Shown: positions 57,045 to 64,000 of the stretch, in pieces
Layout: each line of letters opens with the position of its first letter
Numbering within the stretch: the stretch's first letter is position 1
Notes under the pieces: generated by a model
What the model was told of the DNA's origin: nothing
Seen by the model: the letters and a program-made list of their open reading frames with translations, nothing else
The model's database searches: none
Position numbers and translations under genes: made by a program
Source: Bimastos eiseni
Taxonomy: Eukaryota; Annelida; Clitellata; Crassiclitellata; Lumbricidae
NCBI GenBank assembly: GCA_959347315.1
Contig: OY365815.1
Span: forward strand, 15,863,823-15,927,822
Length of the DNA stretch: 64,000 nt
Direction: 5' to 3'

Positions 57045-57950
57045 CTACTTGTATGCCATTTCAAAAAGTAAATCAACTAAACAAATCCCTTTTCAAGCAA
57101 AACAGTAGGCCTATTTCTGCAAAACACAATTTAGAGCGATCACCATAGATTAAACAGGTCAGTTATATTACATAAATTGAACCTGACATAACTGCTAGTA
57201 TAGACTTAATTTTATAGATGATTGCTATTGGCGTTGGCAATATCGTGGATACTTCGACCTAATATAAAAGTAAAAAATAAATGGTGCCTATTATAATCGT
57301 AGACTGTTCTCAGTTTTTGGCTCAGACTATCGTCTGCTGTCGATACTTGAACGAATTTTATTGTCCGCCATCGCTCATTGAAACTGGATCATTGTGGACT
57401 TTCAGATAAGCTAAGTCAACTGTTTGAATGTCCATCACGTTTCTAGATGACTACTGGCACTGACAGTCTATACCAGCTCCTCTCGTTGAAGGATACACGC
57501 CATTGAATGTTCCGGCTGATCGATCTTCCGATTGGTGCACAGACCAACGAATCGGAAACCAGATAACAGGAGTAGGTCACAGAGCTTGGGACCGATTGGT
57601 CACATGCACATCGGGTTGGACTAGAAGCGCCGACGCATTAGCACTTGGAGGAGGTAGTATTCTTAGAAACGGCGTCTGTATTGAAACCTATCCCGTTACG
57701 GCCGATCACGTTGCAATGACGACATAGCCGGTTCGTGGTTACATAGTGACGCGGATAGTCGTCATGACGACGATTTTGGAAGTTCAAAGGTCAGAAAAAA
57801 GGTTGATTTGACGGTTGAGATAAAGGTTGATTTATGGGTGAATCCGATCGGATCGAAACTTAATCGATGAGTTACTGTCATGGGAAACCTTCGGTTCAAT
57901 ATCGATGGATGACCATTCCTGTTTCGATCGTTTAATTAATTCTCTGGATT
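57045..57950. other. Non-coding stretch, nothing recognised
   Basis: AT-rich at first, then mixed. The 74-codon frame at 57503-57727 has no motif or splice context I trust. GGTTGATTTGACGGTTGAG-type repeats lie at 57800-57835, just upstream of the candidate exon. Confidence 0.4.
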
Positions 57951-57953
57951 TAG

Positions 57954-58136
57954 ACAGACCTTCGATACTTGCAAGAAGGAATTTGATCAGCTGAGGAAAC
58001 TGAGTGCCATCAAGTCGAAGGAATTGGAGAAACGGAAGAGCGTGGTCGACGAAAGAACGCGATTCGCGGAGGAAGTTTTCAGGGTGAATCGCGAGAAGCA
58101 TGAAATAGAGGAAGCAATCCTGGATGCCGTTTTCCA
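57954..58136 (+). CDS. Candidate exon encoding a coiled coil, gene unidentified
   Basis: TCTCTGGATTTAG precedes it and GTATGT follows TTTTCCA at 58137, giving 183 nt. It opens QTFDTCKKEFDQLRKLSAIK, continues SKELEKRKSVVDERTRFAEE and ends VFRVNREKHEIEEAILDAVF. Charged residues alternate with Leu, Val, Phe and Ile at roughly heptad spacing over about 58 residues, without low-complexity bias. Codon use is mixed, not repeat-driven. The frame also stays open to TGA at 58353, so a terminal exon is possible. I cannot name the family. Neighbouring exons were not found in the window. Confidence 0.4.
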
Positions 58137-58727
58137 GTATGTATTCAGTACAGCGCTGCACTCCAACGATTACAGGCGAACCCGCCTGAACGAACTCCGT
58201 GTTAAGCTCCTGAACAGGTTATCACGCGCGTATACTTGTCGGTCTCATGAGAAGCAGGGTTTGGTTTTAGAGCGATTAGGAAAGCAAAGAACAAGGTCTG
58301 CTTTGCAATGGGCAGATGTTGAGAGTCTCGGAGTTTGCTTTTATCCATTTTGAGGAACAAACACTAGAAATGTAGTGCCTTTGATGTATGTGAGGATTCG
58401 TTTTCATTGGATTGAGAGAAGCCTTCAATAGCGTTGACCACCGAGCGGCTGCAACTGCGACTGCATTCCGTCAGTGACCAAAATATGCGGCGTCATTTGG
58501 TCACCATGGAGATGGTGACGTCAGCTGAACGTCACGTTTTTGAGAAACTTGGACCATTTTGGAGAGCGATCAATGAACTATCTGAAATATGAAAATCAAA
58601 ACACGACTTAAGCATCATTTGTTTTATCGCGTACAGATATTTCTAAATGATATACTGCATAGTATTGTATTGCATGTAATTGTATTGTATTGTACTGCAT
58701 AGGATTAGTATTAGCCTAGGCCTACTC

Positions 58728-59062
58728 CAGCGATTCCCAACCTGTGGCCCACATGCCGAAAGTGGCTCGCCAGGCCTGAAAAAGTGTCCCTCAACCTATC
58801 AATGACATAAAAAAATATAGGCCTACATGCAAAAAGTGGTTAATTGACAGAATGATTATTCGCTATTATAAATTATTATATTTTGTTGACGTTTATAAGT
58901 AACATCAAATGTATTTATCTATGTGTAAGTCATTTGATTCTTTTCTAAAATAAAAATCTGTTAAAATTCAAAATAATTTTTTTAACCTTGTGGCCCATCA
59001 TGTCCTCCAAATAAATTGCTAAATTAAAGTGGTCCTAAGTCGAAAACAGTTGGGAATCATTG
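58728..59062. mobile_element. hAT-like MITE, 335 bp, perfect 8-bp target duplication
   Basis: The left end is CAGCGATTCCCAACCTGT. The right end, reverse-complemented, is CAATGATTCCCAACTGT. GCCTACTC lies at 58720-58727 and again at 59063-59070, without a mismatch. The interior is AT-rich with GTGGCCCA near both ends and no coding capacity. Confidence 0.92.
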
Positions 59063-59334
59063 GCCTACTCGTATCTGCTTAGTTCTGCCAAGCCGGCTAT
59101 GTCATTGGCATTTCCGTCTATGCGGAAGACTTAAGCGTGTACCTGCTGCAGCTTATCATCTGTAGGCTTTATCTCTGTCGGTTAATGGCCCTGTCAGTTA
59201 ATGTCCCTGACTACTTATAAAAGGCCGTAGTAAATTTGATTGCTAAGTTAAGTTGAGTCTTTCCTGCACTTTCGTGAAACACGGTTCTGTGCTTAAAAGG
59301 TTCATATAGGTTCCGGTACAAACCACGGGCGCGC

Positions 59335-59425
59335 GAACACTCACATATATACATATATACGCACACATACACACACCCACACCTACACACACACATACAC
59401 ACACACGCACATACACACACATCAT
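59335..59425. repeat. (CA)n-rich microsatellite
   Basis: ACACATACACACACCCACAC-type units. Confidence 0.9.
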
Positions 59426-59429
59426 TAAT

Positions 59430-59845
59430 AATTAAATTTGTAACGAGCGAAAGGTCACACCGAACTGTACGCGGATAATCAATGAGTTGCCATACGTGAA
59501 GATGCACTCAGATCTCCAAATTTTTTTAGAAATGTCGAGTTTTGAGCCGATTTCAGAAGTAAAGAAGTTAATTTCATTCAGAAGAAAAAATAAGTAAATG
59601 CACATGTACATGCGTTAATGAATAATAATGTATACATACATGGTTCGACGTACACCAAAATGCATGACGTATATAATGGACGCCTTGCATGGCTGCCGAC
59701 GGCTAAATTCGACTCCTGTTATAACTAGCCATCTTTTGTTCGTATAGGCCTATTGCACCTGTAAACATTCTGCTATTCTGATATATATATATACATATAT
59801 ATATATATCACTTTCAAATTAAACGAATATATATATATATATATA
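59430..59845. other. Non-coding stretch with TA repeats
   Basis: AT-rich. TA runs at 59780-59807 and 59826-59845 border the following element. Confidence 0.5.
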
Positions 59846-59977
59846 CAGGGGCGTCCACATAGGGGTCCGGAGCAATTTCAGGCAGGGGATATTTTTTAGT
59901 CTTGGGGGTAATATCTTGTCTTCCTAGCACTGGGGACCAGGGTTTTTCCTCCATCACTCAGGGGTTTGATGCCCCTG
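59846..59977. mobile_element. hAT-like MITE, 132 bp
   Basis: Starts CAGGGGCGTCCACAT and ends GATGCCCCTG, so 7-8 terminal bases are inverted. It inserted into TA-rich DNA. The flanks TATATATA and TATAATGT match partly, so the target duplication is uncertain. The CAGGGGCGT start is common in hAT elements. No coding capacity. Confidence 0.6.
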
Positions 59978-60057
59978 TATAATGTATGTATATATATACA
60001 TATATTATATATACACATCGACACATGACGTTTTAGATTATACTTCAGGGTTTAATA

Positions 60058-60171
60058 ATGGAGCTCTTTCCAACTCAAGCTGATCCCAACAAGGCAGAAT
60101 TAGAACCAGAGACTATACCCATGAAGCAGCAGCTATCTCGTCTGGAAACACCAAACGCGTACCATATATAG
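60058..60171 (+). CDS. Small ORF, 37 residues, unidentified
   Basis: ATG after GGTTTAATA opens a frame MELFPTQADPNKAELEPETI, then PMKQQLSRLETPNAYHI and TAG. It is compositionally protein-like (acidic, then a short amphipathic stretch), and CGTTTTAG 30 bases upstream could be an acceptor. It may be an exon end of the coiled-coil candidate upstream, a small peptide gene, or chance. No family recognised. Confidence 0.15.
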   Translation: MELFPTQADPNKAELEPETIPMKQQLSRLETPNAYHI

Positions 60172-60780
60172 GCGTCGATTGAATGCAGAGCAAAAGGAAG
60201 ACGACATCAATCGCAAGATATTCCGAAATGACGTCACGAGGACGGAAGTTGGCGCCTCGTAAATTGGACGACAGGCGGATCGTTAAAGAAGGCGGAGAGA
60301 CATTCCCCTAGAGTGGAAAAGTCGGGTTAGTGAGAGTGGAAAAGGCGAGTAGGGGAGGGTTGGCCCCTGTGTCTTTCCTAATTATCAGATGGCGACACTC
60401 ATAGTCGTCGCCAGGTTTTATGATCACTGATTTTGACCGTCTTCTCACTTCGGTGTGATATCTTTATTTCATGTCACCATATAAGATAACGATGGGAACA
60501 TCGCACGGGGTGCCATCAGATTAACACTGGACAACGAATCTGGTTAATGTTTGGCTCTCGTTCAATTTAATTTATCATCCATCCAGCTTATTGAATTTAG
60601 TATACCGCTTGTTGTTTTTTCATTCATTGTGCTCTTTGGTTTACTTAAATTTGTTTTACTGCTGTCTGTTTTCTGTATTGTCTGTCTGTTGTCTGTCTGT
60701 CTCTCTTCATCATTCTCTATTCTTCCTTCTTCTATTGTTTATTTGTCGTTTTATTTTCGCTTCCGCTGTCTTCCATTATC

Positions 60781-61104
60781 TGCATGTATCTCTGCATGTA
60801 TCTCTGCATGTATCTCTGCATGTATCTCTGCATGTATCTCTGCATGTATCTCTGCATGTATCTCTGCATGTATCTCTGCATGTATCTCTGCATGTATCTC
60901 TGCATGTATCTCTGCATGTATCTCTGCATGTATCTCTGCATGTATCTCTGCATGTATCTCTGCATGTATCTCTGCATGTATCTCTGCATGTATCTCTGCA
61001 TGTATCTCTGCATGTATCTCTGCATGTATCTCTGCATGTATCTCTGCATGTATCTCTGCATGTATCTCTGCATGTATCTCTGCATGTATCTCTGCATGTT
61101 GCTC
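60781..61104. repeat. 12-bp satellite TGCATGTATCTC, 26 perfect copies plus one variant
   Basis: Units at 60781-61092 are identical; the 27th (61093-61104) reads TGCATGTTGCTC. The period is divisible by 3, so all six frames are open across it. Apparent proteins of 250 residues are artefacts. Each unit contains TGCATG, so any TGCA-binding factor would see 26 evenly spaced sites. Confidence 0.97.
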
Positions 61105-61264
61105 TACGTGTCTCTCTCTCTGTCGCTGCTTTTGTTTTGCTCATTCGGTTTCTTTTTCGTCTTCATTTCCCTACTTCTTTTCCTTTATCTACTCAATTCT
61201 TTCTCACCCTTCTTCGTCCTTCTTTCTTTCTTCTTCGCCTAATCTTAGCAAACCATTTTCTTTT

Positions 61265-61360
61265 CCTGACCTCACCAGGTGCTGTTGTCTCTATCGAGCG
61301 CTCGATTCTCATCCGCCTCTATAGGAAGGTGCGTGCGCTATATAAATTGCCCGTCGAACG
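61265..61360 (+). repeat. L2-like 3' tail remnant
   Basis: GTGCGTGCGCTATATAAATT at 61329-61348 matches the tail at 40983. Confidence 0.45.
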
Positions 61361-61379
61361 ATTGTTTCATTGGGTTTCC

Positions 61380-62535
61380 GGCTGAGCGGATTAATGCAGC
61401 CATCACGCGCTCATTTAAGAAAGTCGCGACCTCCACAGATCAAGTGCAATGGCCGATAAAATCAGACACTAGTGTGGCCCAAAGAGTTTCTGTAGACACG
61501 ACTAATGTAACGCCTATGTTCGCTAGAGTAAAGCGCTGAATAAATGTTCAGATTCGGGCGAAACAATTTATAATGTGATACGTTTGACAGGGCTGTATGC
61601 AGTTTTGTAGGCCTACATATCGATACAAATAATATGACGTGTTTTGCATATCGCAACGCGGCGCCTGCGCTAGACTAAGCAACGATATCAAAATTCCAGA
61701 AAATAAAACGCTGGCCGGTTAGGAATGAATACTCAGATGAGTTAGTTTCAAGATGCAAATCAGTTCTGTGGCTAAGAAAATGATGTCTGCCTCTCAGGGT
61801 ACCTTAACGGGGTGCTCCTCTTTTTCTTCGTCTTCTCTGCTGCAGAAGAAGTTGGGCCACGCTAACAGTCAAGTGTGCGAGGAATCAGTCACGTCTGTCA
61901 GACGACTAAAATGTTTTGATAATCGTTCAGCGACGATCGTGAACTGTCTGACGGGAGCAAGGACTAAAGAAAGGACTGGCAATGGACGATGGAAGCGAAG
62001 GACAGAGAAAGGGGCAACGGATGGCCTTGGTCGGTGGACTGGTTCCTGGTTGGACTGACCAAATGGCGTTTAGCGAATGGTCGCCTTAAGCCATGACCTA
62101 TTGACCGTTAATTTTGAACCTAATGACTTAGTTTGTCGGGGTCGCAGTGAATTGTGGGGAAGATGTCTGATAAGATCGGTTCTGACCTTCCGTAGGGTGT
62201 GTTCTTTAATGGAAGATTTTAGTCTAAGCAGGTTCAAGGAGATGAAATCCAGTCGTGTAAAGATAATTATTACATTTCTAGATATATCCTGACCACTGCC
62301 ATTTTGCCACGTGTCATGCAACAGTGCTTCAGTTCAATATATAGTCAAAAACCTTTTTGTAAGAGTCCTTTGTGTTGAGTTCACAACTTCACATCAACTT
62401 GACTCTTTGAACTGTCTCATATGAGTAACTGGATCTCACTCTCGTTGGTTTTACTCCTCTGCTTTTTTTATGTATCTATTTCACTTATTCTGTCTACCTC
62501 GTTCACTCAATTTGTCTGCTTAATAAATACAATCC
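61380..62535. other. Mostly unassigned; one 101-codon frame of unknown status
   Basis: An ATG frame at 61753-62058 (MQISSVAKKMMSASQGTLTG...) is Ser- then Lys/Arg/Gly-rich and not from a simple repeat. I recognise no domain. Splice and promoter context are unconvincing, so I do not call it a gene. The rest is non-coding. Confidence 0.3.
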
Positions 62536-62541
62536 TTCTTG

Positions 62542-62900
62542 TACCGCAGGATACTTAGAATATGATGGACTCAGAAGGTTAACAATGATGAACTGTACAG
62601 CAGAATCGGCTTGACAGCAACCCTCATGCAAATAGTGATTCAGAGAAAGCTAAGTTTATTTGGACATATATGCAAAATGAAAGGGGATAGAAAACTTCGA
62701 ACGCTGGTTTTTGAAATAATGGATGGGACAAATAAAAGAGGAAGACCACATAGGTAATGGACAGATGACATTGTAGAATGGTGTGGAACAAATCATCAAG
62801 AATTGAGTCACGTGGCAATGAACAGAGACATGTGGAGAGATGTAACCAGAAAGGCATCAGACACCTACGGGCGATGAGCCCCATGGTTTTTGATTGATTG
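62542..62900 (+). mobile_element. LINE ORF2 C-terminal fragment (RTE/I-like endonuclease-RT family), 3' end
   Basis: The frame 62542-62877 reads YRRILRI, a stop, WTQKVNNDELYSRIGL, then VIQRKLSLFGHICKMKGDRK, NKRGRPHR, a second stop, WTDDIVEWCG and MNRDMWRDVTRKASDTYGR, ending TGA. The order R-ILRI..W...N.EL ... RRKL.LFGHI.RM ... GKRRGRP..W.DDI ... D...W is the conserved C-terminal tail of this LINE group. Two in-frame stops make it dead. A TGATTGATTGATT tail at 62893-62905 marks the 3' end. Confidence 0.85.
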
Positions 62901-62909
62901 ATTTGTATC

Positions 62910-64000
62910 TCAATCTTACCTAACTTCCTTTCAGATTCTTCTCTCTCATCAACTTTATTCCCACTATGTACATGCATTTGTGACTAGGAGTCATCCGTTT
63001 GTGTCACTACGTTCTGCTATGTTTTGCTATTCTACGCTATTTCATCTAACCTATCCTATGCTCTCCTGTGTTTAAAGCTCCAACAGAGTTGCAGTATGGG
63101 TGGGAAAAACACGTTGTTCTCAGCTCATAAATATTCGAAGTTAAAATTATGCACAGGCTGAGCTCTCTTCAGTCAGCACATCGTTCCTTCAGTAACAATA
63201 GTCGTAATTCTGCTGTCGGCTGTGAGAAGATGTCGGTCGGAGCGTTGCTGTTATTGCACGGTCGTAGAACCTGTCAAATCGGTTCCGGGGTGTAAACAGT
63301 GATGGAATATTGTGATTGGTTCACGTGACCAGATTGCGGATATTTGTTTGCGTAAAATAAAAGCGTTCTGTCTTGTTCATATACGACGGCAGACGTACAG
63401 ATTAGTCTACCTTGCTACTGCGTGATCCTCAATATTTTTCATTGAGTAGGCCTAATGTAAGCCTATTATTTGATTTCTTCAGGCTTGAATTAATTCCTCC
63501 AACTTGAGGGGTCGGCCAAGTAAGATGTTGCTTTCTATCAAATTGACGAAGCGTTCACGATTGAGTATTTACCACGTGCATATAGCGTTAAAGCAGCCTT
63601 TCAGAAATTGTTGAGTTTACAATTCTAGTTACTCTGATTTGAAATTCGCCTTCTACGTCATGCGATTAAAAGATGGACGGAGTCTGATGATTGGGAACCA
63701 GCGTCGCATTCGGAATCGATTTGAAACCACATCGGGCACAGAAGCGAAGTCCTATGAGATTCATGGACAGCAATTTGTGCCATAATTCAACAGTTTACGG
63801 CACTTGCTTCGCCTAATCGTCGGACGGAGAAGAAGTGGCTGAAGGCGTCTGCTCAGAAATGTCATCAGTTCATCGTTTTCTCGACAACAAAGATTGACAG
63901 CTGACCTAGAATCAAAGAACGTTTGGAACAGATAAAAGACAAGAAGAACGACCGATGCTACAATTTTGTGGCTCACCAGCCAACAATAGAATTTTAATAA
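62910..64000. other. Non-coding stretch to the window end, nothing recognised
   Basis: AT-rich with short open frames only. The - strand frame at 63761-63976 (71 codons) has no motif. Confidence 0.4.

Noticed and set aside
60551..61385. Open frames of about 260 codons (Cys-Ile-Ser-Ala and similar)
   Set aside because: Produced by the 12-bp satellite in all frames, with pyrimidine-rich flanks.

Overview
This is invertebrate-type animal nuclear DNA. It is AT-rich, saturated with microsatellites and minisatellites, littered with LINE, hAT and Tc1/mariner remnants, and holds one intron-bearing gene. There are no bacterial operons, ribosome binding sites or long intact single-exon genes. The palindrome TAGGCCTA recurs more than twenty times. 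The transposon mix (L2/CR1-like LINEs, hAT elements with Charlie-like ends, a DD37D maT-like transposase) would suit a marine invertebrate, but I cannot name the species or phylum from the window.

The centrepiece is a nuclear receptor gene on the + strand, an orthologue of tailless/TLX (NR2E1). Seven coding exons can be read, at 22982-23063, 23459-23477, 24116-24257, 25868-26133, 26993-27224, 34935-35093 and 38040-38353. All splice phases agree. Together they give 403 residues: both C4 zinc fingers, the QHERGPR extension, a hinge, the complete ligand-binding domain with the DQ-LLL signature, and the C-terminal helix. A TAA stop is followed about 95 bases later by an AATAAA signal. The initiating exon was not found; it must lie upstream of 22982. 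One intron holds a 200-base assembly gap (24538-24737). The 7.7-kb intron before exon 34935-35093 holds a roughly 440-bp TTCC array, several minisatellites and clusters of nuclear-receptor half-sites.

1-22981 is non-coding as far as I can see: a terminal-inverted-repeat element at the left edge, three hAT-like elements (3062-3217, 8711-9171, 15346-16001), L2/CR1-like LINE fragments, and many simple repeats. 38460-52000 holds repeats, LINE fragments, a BED-finger fragment, a 677-bp hAT element with a perfect 8-bp target duplication, and two unexplained open stretches. 52000-55606 is a nest of mobile DNA: a foldback minisatellite, a frameshifted 5'-truncated LINE, an ATGT array at its 3' end, and an internally deleted DD37D transposase. 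55607-64000 holds two more hAT-like elements, a 12-bp satellite, another LINE tail, and one plausible coiled-coil exon of an unidentified gene.

No multi-gene system is evident. The best leads are the unusual tailless DNA-binding domain (a tailless-type P-box with a nine-residue D-box, encoded in part by a 19-nt microexon), the half-site clusters inside its introns, and several small non-autonomous transposons with exact boundaries.
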